Origin: Maribacter aestuarii
GTDB taxonomy: Bacteria; Bacteroidota; Bacteroidia; Flavobacteriales; Flavobacteriaceae
NCBI RefSeq assembly: GCF_027474845.2
Contig: NZ_CP107031.2
Location: 3,239,001-3,303,000, forward strand
Reading direction: 5' to 3'
Length of the DNA stretch: 64,000 bases
Below are positions 41,858 to 51,247 of this stretch, piece after piece. The notes under the pieces were generated by a model. It saw only the letters and a program-made list of their open reading frames with translations, was not told the origin of the DNA and ran no database searches. A program made the position numbers and the translations under genes. Each line of letters opens with the position of its first letter. The stretch's first letter is position 1.

Positions 41858-43042
41858 ATGAAAACCTCATTGCTTTTATGTTGTCTCTTAGTATTTGCTA
41901 TCCACAATACGGCAATCGGACAAGAAGAACTTCAGCTTACCTCCAAAGATAGTATCGTACAAAAATCCTGGATTTTAGGTTTAGGCTATAATGCTATCGA
42001 CGATTCAGGAAACGTTTTTGATGGGTTATTTAACGTTGGGGAGGAGTGGAATATCTTGCCCTATCCCTCCAGATTGAGTATTGGAAAATACTTTAAGAAC
42101 GGATTGGGTATTGAGGCTATTGGTACTTACAACAAATATAAAGAAGGGAATATTATAGATGGGGTAGAAAATGCTACAGATATAAATTATTACGGTTTTG
42201 ATACGAGAGTTTCCTACGATTTAAATAAGATTATTGGTCATACTGCATGGTTTGACCCTTACATAGGAATAGGTGCCGGCTACTCGGATGCTAATAATGT
42301 AGGAAGAGGTACCTATAATGCCGTTATAGGTTTCAGAACGTGGTTTTCTGACAAATGGGGTCTGGATTTTAACTCTTCGGGAAAGTGGGCTATGAGCCAG
42401 TCGAACGGAGCTACGAACCACATTCAACATGCGGCAAGTATAGTTTATCAATTTGGAATAGAAAAAGGGCTGTCAAAAAGGGGAGAAGAGAAGTTAGCGA
42501 TGTTGACGGCTTTAGAGAGAGAAAGACAACGACAAATGGATTCCGTAGCAGAGGTCAATAGATTAAAGGAGGAAGCTTTACTTGCAGAACGGCTTAAAGA
42601 AGAAAAGGAAAAAGCTGAGATGGCTGCTGCTGAGAGAGCCAAGTTAGATGCGCAAAATAAAAGAAAGAGTATCATTAAAGATAAAATAGACGCCCTCGGT
42701 TTTGTTTATTTTGATTTGAACTCTTCTGTTTTAAATAGAAAATCTCAACAAATACTAGACTCATTGGCCATAATTATCAATGATAATCCAGGTTTGATTT
42801 TGAAAATCACTTCGCATACAGATTCTCGTGGATCATCGAATTATAACGATTGGTTGTCCCAAAGAAGGGTTGAAAGAACGAAAGACTACTTGCTGAAGAA
42901 GGGGATTGTTTCATCACAATTGACTACTGAGGCTTTTGGAGAGCGAATGTTGCTCAACGAATGTGATGATAACACTTTCTGTTCCGAAGAAAAACATAAG
43001 GTGAATAGGAGATCGGAGTTTGTTATATTGAAAATGAAATAA
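41858..43042 (+). CDS. OmpA-family outer-membrane protein
   Basis: 394 residues, signal peptide ending near NTAIGQ. Residues ~25-205 look like an eight-stranded OmpA-type barrel (SWILGLGYNAIDDSGNVF..., AASIVYQFGIEKGL). A charged helical linker follows (~210-270; ERERQRQMDSVAEVNRLKEE), then an OmpA_C domain (~280-392; VYFDLNSSVLN, HTDSRGSSNYNDWLSQRRVERTK) that binds peptidoglycan. A Cys pair (ECDDNTFCSE) in the last loop is typical of Flavobacteriia. Convergent with the ATP-grasp gene across 75 bp. Confidence 0.92.
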   Translation: MKTSLLLCCLLVFAIHNTAIGQEELQLTSKDSIVQKSWILGLGYNAIDDSGNVFDGLFNVGEEWNILPYPSRLSIGKYFKNGLGIEAIGTYNKYKEGNIIDGVENATDINYYGFDTRVSYDLNKIIGHTAWFDPYIGIGAGYSDANNVGRGTYNAVIGFRTWFSDKWGLDFNSSGKWAMSQSNGATNHIQHAASIVYQFGIEKGLSKRGEEKLAMLTALERERQRQMDSVAEVNRLKEEALLAERLKEEKEKAEMAAAERAKLDAQNKRKSIIKDKIDALGFVYFDLNSSVLNRKSQQILDSLAIIINDNPGLILKITSHTDSRGSSNYNDWLSQRRVERTKDYLLKKGIVSSQLTTEAFGERMLLNECDDNTFCSEEKHKVNRRSEFVILKMK

Positions 43043-43117
43043 ACAATTATTTTTCTAAATAATTACATTGCATTTGAAATAATCATTTAATTTAATAAAA
43101 CATTGTAGATTATTTGG

Positions 43118-44161
43118 TCAATTTTTTAGTTTCTCAACTAAATTTTTAATATGATTATTTCTTAGCAAGCCTCCATGGGCAACATCAGACATATGAAGAT
43201 CTGGAGTATCATTTGCTTCTATAATTATTGGGCCATTTGGCGTAATTGCAACATCCCATCCAATCCATCGGTCTGGGATGTAGTCAAGAGTATTTAAAGC
43301 AAGTTCACAAGCTTCCTTATAGTAAGGAATTATAAAGTTTTTAAATTGATAATTGGAATTTGGATGAGATGTCAGTTTTTCTCCTCCATGCTCCATTGTA
43401 CGATAACCATAACTTTTTAGCGTTCCATTTTTTTCGTTTATACCTATGTAAAGACCTCCAGCAGATCCATTATCTACTACACTGTCGCCAATTCCAAATC
43501 TCATAAAAGTGGAAACAATTTCTTTTTTACCTAAATCTGTAATATAGGTAACAATTCTTAAAGTATTTAGTGATTTTTTGTGAATTTCGTTGACCTTGGG
43601 GTGTTGTTCAACTACTTCAGAAAAAATATGGCTTCCTTCTAATAAAACATTTTGATAGGCAGTAAGCTGACTAGGTAATTCATCTTTATTTAAAATGAAG
43701 CAACCTTTTCCCCCATAAAGATCAAGTGGTTTTACAAAGATTTTTTCCACGCTCCAATTTTCGAAAAGATTAAAGAAAAAATCTAGTAATTCGTCTTTAG
43801 CTTTAATATTTCTGATTTTGTCTTGATAGAAATATTGATTTGATAAATGATATCCAAGAAGTATTGGGGTCTTAAGAGAATATTTTTTCGAAAAAAGCGC
43901 AAATGTTAGTTTATTATTGATGATAGAAGTATTTTGTATTTTATGAAGTTCTTTACTCTTATGTATAAGATCTCCTTCCTTTGTCCCCAAGTAATCATAT
44001 ATATTTGTTTCATCCTTCTTATACAAATGCTTAAAATAATATAGTGGCATCTCCTTTTTAATATACCAAAGAGAGATAAACTCCTTTAAAATTTGAGACA
44101 AGTTTTTTTTATTCTTGTCCTTTAGAAAAATTTTAAATCTTTTAAAAGCCGTTCTATTCAT
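43118..44161 (-). CDS. Sugar-transfer-associated ATP-grasp protein
   Basis: About 347 residues from the ATG at 44161; an upstream TTG adds three residues. Features of the family: KIFVKPLDLYGGKGC (ATP-binding lysine and glycine loop), EVVEQHPKVNEIHKKSLNTLRIVTY, VDNGSAGGLYIGI, and the terminal WIGWDVAITPNGPIIIEAND (metal-binding Glu/Asn). Members are found in polysaccharide clusters and probably ligate an amino acid or similar carboxylate to a sugar; the precise substrate is unknown. Convergent with the OmpA-like gene. Confidence 0.85.
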   Translation of the reverse strand: MNRTAFKRFKIFLKDKNKKNLSQILKEFISLWYIKKEMPLYYFKHLYKKDETNIYDYLGTKEGDLIHKSKELHKIQNTSIINNKLTFALFSKKYSLKTPILLGYHLSNQYFYQDKIRNIKAKDELLDFFFNLFENWSVEKIFVKPLDLYGGKGCFILNKDELPSQLTAYQNVLLEGSHIFSEVVEQHPKVNEIHKKSLNTLRIVTYITDLGKKEIVSTFMRFGIGDSVVDNGSAGGLYIGINEKNGTLKSYGYRTMEHGGEKLTSHPNSNYQFKNFIIPYYKEACELALNTLDYIPDRWIGWDVAITPNGPIIIEANDTPDLHMSDVAHGGLLRNNHIKNLVEKLKN

Positions 44162-44379
44162 AACTCGCAAATAAAATTACTATTTTACTTTAAAAATTAC
44201 TAGAAAAATTTGAACACATTAACAAATAAAAAAATGATATTTCTTCGAATGATTTTAATAGAACAGTTGAAAGATTTATCTTCATTTTTAATTCAAGCAA
44301 GGTATTAATATTAATTACCTTTTGATAAGTTATATACAGTAAAAGTTTTATCCTTAGTTTTTAAAAGATTTAAGCAAAT

Positions 44380-44950
44380 ATGATTAAATGGGCTTTGTTA
44401 ACTAGTTTTTGGGGTAAAAATGCAGTGGATGTGATTGAACATTATTCCAAAAAAAGAAATTAATAAAATCGGTCTACTTATATATGAAGCGGAAAACTGT
44501 GGTGCCGTTCATGTTGCAAAAAAGAATGGTATTCCTGTTGTATTAATTAAACCTAGCGAATATCTTACCCAAATAGAATATCAAAATGAAATACTTAAAA
44601 GTTTAAAAAGGAACAATATCTCCCATATTTTCTTACTTGGATTCCAATATTTAATTCTTAAAGAAATTTTAGATGCTTATCCTAATAAGATAATGAATGT
44701 TCACCCTTCACTATTCCCTAGTTTTTTGGCCACAAAGACCGCTATACAAGATGCTTTGAACTACGGCGTTAAGATTACCGGAATTACAACACATATTATA
44801 GACAATGAATATGATAAGGGGATAATTCTATATCAAGAACCTATTAGAGTAAAGGAAGGCGATACATTTGAAAGTTTATATCCTAAATTTTCCCAAATTG
44901 GTATTTCAATCATATTAAAAACAATGAATAGGATTGAAAGCGGTAAGTAA
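44380..44950 (+). pseudogene. Formyltransferase-family protein (PurN-like), frameshift near the N-terminus
   Basis: An ATG frame from 44380 encodes MIKWALLTSFWGKNAVDVIEHYSKK and then runs out. The next frame carries INKIGLLIYEAENCGAV, the formyl-transferase core with Asn-His of NVHPSLFPSFLATKT, and the catalytic-Asp region IIDNEYDKGIILYQE. Reading six rather than seven A at 44449-44455 fuses them into 189 residues (...HYSKKEINKIGLL...), with a standard N-terminus. Unlike the other frameshifts, this one needs one base fewer. It is the only + strand gene inside the minus-strand cassette and may formylate an amino sugar of the polysaccharide. Confidence 0.75.
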
Positions 44951-44977
44951 GTTATGAAATATAAAATGATTTCAATT

Positions 44978-46048
44978 TTAGTTATTTTTTTTTGATTTAG
45001 ATACTAATTTAGATTTATAAAAAATTGATTCAAAATATTTGAAAGAAACGCTGGCAACTGCTATTGTGGTGAATATTACGGCAATGTTCAAGGAGCAAAT
45101 AAATAATATTTCAGAAATAAAATACGATTCTAAACTAAATTTCGTCACTAAAAAAAGAATACCTGTAAGAACTATCATATGATACATATAAATACCGTAA
45201 GACACTTTACCCAAGTGATTTATAATTTTACTTTCTATATTAAAAACTGGATAGTATGAAATTAGACTTATCAAGAGACCGCTTACAATCATATTAAAAA
45301 AGTGAAAAAGGAATCTATTTTCGAAATCAAATATATTGGTAACAAAACTTAAAATAAAAACTGCATACACAATTAGGTGAACAATTTTGTTATTAAAAAT
45401 ACTTGTTTTCATTTGCTCAAAAATAATTGCCAAAAGTCCGCCAAAGAGGAAATAGAAATAAAAATTATAGTGTACAAATGCATTGGTAAAAGCGAATAAG
45501 ATTAGACAAATTATTAAAACAACAGATAGTAGTTTAATAGTTTTTCCCTTGAAAGTTAAAATAAGTAATGGTATGAAAAGATAAAACTGTTCTTCTACAC
45601 CTATACTCCATAATACTTCTAAAATCCCTCCTACACTATAAAAAGAGGTGAAAACATTCGGCATAAAGAAAATGAAATATAATAATAATTTGTCTAAGGA
45701 GTAATTAATTTCGAAATCAATATTAAACAGAGGCAACATAAAATGATAAATAAACAGCCCAACGAACAAAACTAGATAGTACACAGGATATAATCTAGAA
45801 ATTCGTCTTGCATAAAATCGTTTTAGGTTTATGGTATTATTTTTTCTTAACTCAAGCCATAATAAACGTATAATTAGAAAACCGGAAAGAGTAAAAAAGT
45901 AGAAAACACTTAAAGTTCCTTTGTGAAATATAGGATGGTCATTGAATGATGCAATATTTAGTGTTTTAGAGACCAATGGTATATGTGTAATTACAACGAA
46001 AATTGACAATATAAATCTTAGAGCATAAAGATTAGGTAGTTCTTTCAT
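44978..46048 (-). CDS. Acyltransferase 3 family (OafA/YrhL-like) membrane protein
   Basis: 356 residues with about ten hydrophobic helices. It starts LPNLYALRFILSIFVVITHIPL, the hallmark of the acyltransferase-3 fold with its R..A...V..H pattern, then GFLIIRLL and LEVLWSIGVEEQFYLFIPLLI (E-Q-F-Y-L signature). Such enzymes O-acetylate or succinylate cell-surface sugars. The neighbouring ATP-grasp and sugar-transferase genes suggest a polysaccharide acceptor. Confidence 0.93.
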   Translation of the reverse strand: MKELPNLYALRFILSIFVVITHIPLVSKTLNIASFNDHPIFHKGTLSVFYFFTLSGFLIIRLLWLELRKNNTINLKRFYARRISRLYPVYYLVLFVGLFIYHFMLPLFNIDFEINYSLDKLLLYFIFFMPNVFTSFYSVGGILEVLWSIGVEEQFYLFIPLLILTFKGKTIKLLSVVLIICLILFAFTNAFVHYNFYFYFLFGGLLAIIFEQMKTSIFNNKIVHLIVYAVFILSFVTNIFDFENRFLFHFFNMIVSGLLISLISYYPVFNIESKIINHLGKVSYGIYMYHMIVLTGILFLVTKFSLESYFISEILFICSLNIAVIFTTIAVASVSFKYFESIFYKSKLVSKSKKNN

Positions 46049-46142
46049 AAAGTTTTTTTGATTAGAAAGGATGTCCTGAAAGAAGTCTCAGTTCTGGATT
46101 ATTTGAAAGAAATTTGTTTCAATGAAAATTTAATTACAAAAC

Positions 46143-47150
46143 CTAAATTTTAATTAATCTGTCGCATTTCGCAAAGGAGAGATTGGGTAAATAATTATTA
46201 TGTCTCTTAACGTCTTTAACCCCATTCAACCAATCAATATAAATACCCGGGGTATTAATCCCTGCTTGGTGAGAAAAAGGATAGCCACCACCAAATCTAG
46301 GATTCATTTCAAGAAAATAAACTTTTTCATCTTTAACAAAAAAATCACAATCCATATTTCCGATATGACCTGAATGTAGACTTACCTTTTTAGCTATTCT
46401 TGAAAATTTTTCATCAATGACAGAAACTGCTTTGTCAGTCTCGCCAGAACGCATTACTAATTTTTGTCTAACGAAGGAATCATAATAATTACCATCAAAG
46501 TCGTTCAAAATATCTATACCATATTCCTCCCCTATAATTTTCTCTTGAACTAAAATACTCTCGTATGGTCTATTAAAATTTCCCTTTTCTGGTCCTCCTT
46601 TTTTTAGTTTTTCTATATTTAAATTGTAGGAGAGTATTAACTCTTCTTTGCTGTCAACTGAATCTATACCTATAGATGCGCTTCCCCACCTTGGTTTTAC
46701 AATTAAAGGAAAATTTATTTCAGAGTTATTCAAGCCTACTAAGGCTTCATCAAGACTTTTATAGGTCTTAGGAGTTGCAATCTTATGCAGCTTAAAAAAA
46801 TTATATGTCTTCCATTTGTCAAAAGCAATATCTATAATTCTTTCATTTGAAATTATAAGTTTAGCTCCAGATAGCTCAAGCTTTTCCTTGTTTTTTGACA
46901 AAACGGGTAATTCCAAATCGTTTAAGGATATAATAGCATTAACTTTTTCTTCAAGAATAATTTTTCTAAGAGCATCAATGTAATCTGGACTATTAATTGA
47001 TGGTACTTTTCTTGCGATGTCTGCATCCACTAGGGCAGGTGCGGTTAGTTGTTTATCAGCAGCGATTATATTACCTTTTCCATTAAGGGCTTCTTTAAAA
47101 TAATTTATCAAATAGTTTCGCCTTCCAGCACAGGTGAATAATATGTTCAT
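46143..47150 (-). CDS. ATP-grasp ligase, carbamoyl-phosphate-synthase/PylC-like
   Basis: 335 residues. The N-domain MNILFTCAGRRNYLINYFKEAL is followed by a pre-ATP-grasp region and then the ATP-grasp core: FPLIVKPRWGSASIGID (P-loop-like Gly-rich region), ILVQEKIIGEEYGIDILNDF and YFLEMNPRFGGGYPFSHQAG (metal-binding E-x-N-x-R). In surface-sugar clusters such proteins attach an amino acid or other acid to a nucleotide sugar or glycan. Located between the acyltransferase and the sugar transferase; its substrate is not predictable. Confidence 0.87.
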   Translation of the reverse strand: MNILFTCAGRRNYLINYFKEALNGKGNIIAADKQLTAPALVDADIARKVPSINSPDYIDALRKIILEEKVNAIISLNDLELPVLSKNKEKLELSGAKLIISNERIIDIAFDKWKTYNFFKLHKIATPKTYKSLDEALVGLNNSEINFPLIVKPRWGSASIGIDSVDSKEELILSYNLNIEKLKKGGPEKGNFNRPYESILVQEKIIGEEYGIDILNDFDGNYYDSFVRQKLVMRSGETDKAVSVIDEKFSRIAKKVSLHSGHIGNMDCDFFVKDEKVYFLEMNPRFGGGYPFSHQAGINTPGIYIDWLNGVKDVKRHNNYLPNLSFAKCDRLIKI

Positions 47151-47313
47151 CTATTTAATTTTTTTAACTTCAATTAATTTTCAAAATTTTGATTCCCATT
47201 TTTTAATCCTGTCTATTTTGATAACTATTAAATTGATAATTACCTCATAGAACTAACCAGTTCTCTATAAATCCTTTTATGGAAGATTGATTTTTAAAAT
47301 CAATCTTAATATT

Positions 47314-47949
47314 TCATTCAAATGGTTTTATGGTTCTTGCTCTATACTCATCAAAAGAATGCATTTCTTCATTTAAGTCTATGTCAGAGGCGTTCATGAT
47401 TTTTTTTAAAGTTTTAAGTAGTATTTTAAAATCATTATAAAACGAAAGGTTTTTAACATATATTACATCAAGCTCTAATTTTTGATCCCAGTTCAAACTA
47501 TTTCTACCTGAAACTTGAGCCAAACCTGTTATTCCTGGTTTAACACTGTGCCTTATTTTTTCCCTATTGGTGTAAAAAGGTAAGTAACGCATTCTAAGAG
47601 GTCTTGGACCAACTAAGCTCATGTCACCTTTAATTACATTTAGTAATTGAGGAATTTCATCTAAGGAAGATTTTCTAAGAAAGGAGCCAAATTTAGTCAT
47701 CCTTTCATTATCAGGAAGTAATTTACCATTTACGTCCTTTTTGTCATTCATTGTCTTAAACTTCATAATAACAAATTCTTTTTCATTTTTTCCTGGTCTA
47801 GACTGAAAGAATATAGGTCTTCCCTTATTGATTAGAGTCAAAACAACATAAACAATTAGAAAAATTGGAAGAAGAGTAATAAATCCAATCACAGACACAA
47901 TTACATCAATCACTGGTTTGAAAAATATGCTGTACATTTTTTTGTTCAA
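47314..47949 (-). CDS. Initiating sugar (polyprenyl-phosphate glycosyl-phospho) transferase
   Basis: 211 residues, short PglC-like form with one N-terminal hydrophobic segment (VIDVIVSVIGFITLLPIFLIV). Conserved blocks: FVIMKFKTM, SSLDEIPQLLNVIKGDMSLVGPRP and KPGITGLAQVSGRNSL. The family moves a sugar-1-phosphate from a UDP-sugar to undecaprenyl phosphate, the first step of capsule/O-antigen synthesis. The terminal part is slightly long (ends in ...EYRARTIKPFE). With Wza, Wzc and CapD at the right end it indicates a Wzy-type capsule/EPS locus. Confidence 0.95.
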   Translation of the reverse strand: MNKKMYSIFFKPVIDVIVSVIGFITLLPIFLIVYVVLTLINKGRPIFFQSRPGKNEKEFVIMKFKTMNDKKDVNGKLLPDNERMTKFGSFLRKSSLDEIPQLLNVIKGDMSLVGPRPLRMRYLPFYTNREKIRHSVKPGITGLAQVSGRNSLNWDQKLELDVIYVKNLSFYNDFKILLKTLKKIMNASDIDLNEEMHSFDEYRARTIKPFE

Positions 47950-48252
47950 TCAGAAACTAAAGGAGATTAAAAATCTTTATCCTAGTCTTCACTAAGTTAG
48001 ATATAATAATCTACCATTAAAAATTCTAGGAGCGTATTAAGTTTTTACTTTGTAAATATATTAATTGTATTCTTCAAGATTCTATTTAATAGGTAACTTG
48101 CTTTTTAAGCCGATAATTTACTGATATTGACAATTATTAAACTCAGGTTTTTTAAAGGTAAATTGCCAATGTGAGAGTTTCGCCAAAAGCATCTAACGTA
48201 CAATCTTTCTCGGGCTACAGTTTTTTTTTACATATAATAGGTTAAATTCAAT
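47950..48252. other. 303-bp intergenic gap in the polysaccharide cassette
   Basis: AT-rich. I see no open frame that resembles a protein, no strong hairpin with T-tract and no tRNA. It is upstream of the sugar transferase and downstream of the first FemAB-like gene, so a promoter for the former may lie here. Confidence 0.5.
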
Positions 48253-49326
48253 TTACTCTCGATATCGCGGAAAAAATCCTTTAGAGATGTCAAAAATCTG
48301 TGATACAGGAACCTCAACATTTAGGTTCATCACTAAACTTTTATATTTTTCTATATTAATAATTTTTCTTCCTGTATGGAAAAATACATTTTCATCTAAA
48401 GGGAAGAATGTTTTTTTGTATTTATACAAGGAATCATTATCAATTTGTCCTCCTCCTAATACATAATATTTGTATTCATTATCTCTTGCCCAATTAATTA
48501 CATTAAATTTGAGGAAATCATTTGGTCTGAATTTGAAATACGTAGCATCAGTGCCCCCGAGGAAAGAATAAACATGCTTATCATCCATTAAAAGTAATTC
48601 TACAGAAATTACCAAATTATTCTTTTTTACCAAGGCCAATGCTGAACAGTCCCCATTATTTTTTAGAAATTTGATAAAATAATCAAGTGAAAAATGATAT
48701 CTTTTTTCAGCATTATTTCTAATCATTGTGTCAAGATATATCTTATAAAATACTTTGATAGAATCCAAATCGATTTCGGATTGAAGAATATCAAATTCCA
48801 ATTCATATTTTAAAGCTTTTCTTATGTTATTACGAACTTTTTTACTGAAATTACTCCATTGAGTTTCATAATGTACTATTTGTCCCTTCACGTTTTTCAA
48901 TGTTTGTACAACAAGACCACTATAATGCATATGATTGTTATTAAGACTGAACCTTATAAATTCTGAAACTACATTATTCTCTTTATACCACAAATCCACT
49001 GCCTTCCAAAATTGAATGATGATATTCGGTTCAATATCTTTATTGAATATAGGACCGCTGTAGCTATAAGGGCTAATGACGTCATAAAACTTTTTCTTGG
49101 TTATTGGGCAAATGATAGTACGGAGATAGAACAACATTAAAATCCTTGGATTATCATCTGTGCTAAACACAAAGTATTTAAGGCCTTCAGAGTCAACTAA
49201 AGGATTCAATAATATCTCTAGCCGGTAAAAGGGATTTGCGGTATTGATTTGTTTTAAATAATCTTTGTATTTTGGATAGTCTTGTTGAGTAGAAAGATTA
49301 TGAATTTGTAGGGGACTAATTTTCAT
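48253..49326 (-). CDS. FemAB/GNAT-like (Acetyltransf_6) protein, copy 1
   Basis: 357 residues, no signal peptide. It resembles FemAB-type GNAT proteins: DYLKQINTANPFYRLEIL, the N-half YDVISPYSYSGPIF, the basic NNIRKALKYELEF patch and the C-half VYSFLGGTDATYFKFRPNDFLKF, KYYVLGGGQIDNDSLYKYKK. FemAB proteins transfer an amino acid from tRNA or an acyl group to peptidoglycan or sugars. A clear paralogue lies at 51248-52332, on the other side of the FAD-binding protein gene. Confidence 0.82.
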   Translation of the reverse strand: MKISPLQIHNLSTQQDYPKYKDYLKQINTANPFYRLEILLNPLVDSEGLKYFVFSTDDNPRILMLFYLRTIICPITKKKFYDVISPYSYSGPIFNKDIEPNIIIQFWKAVDLWYKENNVVSEFIRFSLNNNHMHYSGLVVQTLKNVKGQIVHYETQWSNFSKKVRNNIRKALKYELEFDILQSEIDLDSIKVFYKIYLDTMIRNNAEKRYHFSLDYFIKFLKNNGDCSALALVKKNNLVISVELLLMDDKHVYSFLGGTDATYFKFRPNDFLKFNVINWARDNEYKYYVLGGGQIDNDSLYKYKKTFFPLDENVFFHTGRKIINIEKYKSLVMNLNVEVPVSQIFDISKGFFPRYRE

Positions 49327-49427
49327 TCAATCAATTTAAGATTTTTCAACGAATATCAATGTGTGTCTTTTTCCAAAGCTAAAGAATCTAAATACTGAAA
49401 AATAATTTAAGCCTGAATGCTCATATT

Positions 49428-51031
49428 CTAGTTTTTATCCGCTTTTAGGTTTACGCTATTTTCCGAATGAACGATATCATACATTATTTTATCTGCTAAC
49501 AAGCCACTACTCCAGATAATCCTCCCACAATGTTCTAAATGCCACATTGCTTTGTTGTCAATTACATTGCCTGCAAGCAAAGGCCCGGCAATAAAAAAAT
49601 TATCACTTGATTCAAAATCACTATTTATCTTAAAACCTATTTTTGACTTATTCGGTACGACTAGGGATTTTGATATTAATTTCTTAAGAAATTCAGGGGC
49701 ATCACTACTTTCAAGCGTAGTAGCGCCCATACAATTGATTATTAAGTGAATGTCCTTGTCAATATCTATTTTCTGCTGAGATGCCGTATCTACGTAGGTT
49801 ACCCTTAGACCATCCATATCTTCAATTTCATGAATCTTATAGAATCGTCCTGCAATATGATTTAATTTATCTCGCTGTTTTAATTCTTTGACTACACTAG
49901 TATAGTGAGACCCAGCGCATCGTTGTTTTCTACCAATATCGTTACCGTGAAAACATGCAAAATTTTCCAATTCATCATAGTGCAATAACCCTAGAAGACC
50001 TCCAATTTCACCAGAAATTGTATCAACAGTAGATGCGGCCCCTAGACTCATTTCATGTGCTCTGTCTAAATCTTCATATGCTGCCTTGGCTATGTCATTG
50101 GCAGTAATGACTTTTTTGCTTTTAAGGGCAGTTAGAGATTTTGGCTTAAAGTCCTTTCTTTTTCATAGTCAATGTCCGAATCTGGCATTAAACCATGGGA
50201 TGACAAAACGGTATAGCTGGTAATCTTGTCGTTTAAGTCAATGTGGTCCACAAAACTATATAGTGTCTCCAAGCCACTGGCGTTAGCACCAATTACTAGA
50301 ACATTTGTCGCTTTGCCATTTCTTGACCTAAGGAATTCTTTAATTAAACCTATATTGAATGAAAGATTTTTATTGTAAATATCATTAAGTACAAGATATC
50401 CATGACCTTTAATAATTAATTCTTCTTTGAAAATTTTTCTTGTAGGCAATGATCCTATAGACAGGACTATGTTTTCGCTGTAAATAGAAATCTCATTTTT
50501 TAGGATTACTTTGAACAAGTTGGTTTCTTTGTTAACATCTAAAACCTCGCCATTTGTGTATGTCATCTCAATTAGTCCAGCATTTTCACATCTACTGAGT
50601 TCACTGACAGTTTTTTCTCTAATAAATCTTCCAAAGAAAAATCTTGGAATATAAAGTTCGTTCCAATTATTTGAATCTATAAAAGGTCTATTGTTTTCTA
50701 CCCAGATTTTTGCTTGCTCCCCGCCATGCTCTAAAAACTCATCCAATAAAGACTCTTTCCTTTCATCTAACCATTGGACAAATAATAGACGCTCATCAGG
50801 CGGAAGAAAATTATTTAGGGCATTAATAAGCAAAACCGCCTTTCCAGATCTATCACCATAAGGTATACCCGCAAAGAAATCCGGTGATTTATCAATTATT
50901 CTTACCCTAAATGGTATATTTATTGGTTGTTCCGTGAGAATTTGCGTAATTCTCAACAACGCATAAGCGGTGGCAATCCCAGCTCCAATAAATGTTATAT
51001 TCTCTTTTTTCAATTCTATAGAATTAGTCAT
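49428..51031 (-). pseudogene. FAD/NAD(P)-binding oxidoreductase (NAD_binding_9-like), split by a frameshift
   Basis: The N-terminal half (to ~50155) has a FAD Rossmann motif ITFIGAGIATAYALL, the segment SPDFFAGIPYGDRSG..LLINALNN typical of the FAD-NAD(P)-binding family, and a second dinucleotide motif VLVIGANASGLET. The C-terminal half begins MSLGAASTVDTISGE... and ends ...LLADKIMYDIVHSEN. Adding one base to the A-run near 50155-50163 (minus strand GAAAAAGAAAGG) gives ...YEK-RKDFKPKSLTALKSKK..., continuous through 534 residues. The enzyme probably oxidises or hydroxylates a small substrate; identity unknown. It lies between the two FemAB paralogues. Confidence 0.72.
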
Positions 51032-51247
51032 GTTTTTAACTCAAATGCAGTGATGTTGGAATTTTAAAAAACATGCGAAGTTTCAATCGAATTTTGTTGT
51101 CCTAATCGTAATTCCACTTTAACTTCCTTAGGAAAATTTAAATTAATCATAGTTGTTGCAATTAGCAATAATAAAGGATTTCTTTTTCATCAATCTAAGT
51201 AAGTGTAAGGTCCATATTTAAATTTCATTTAGAACGCAGAGTTCAAC

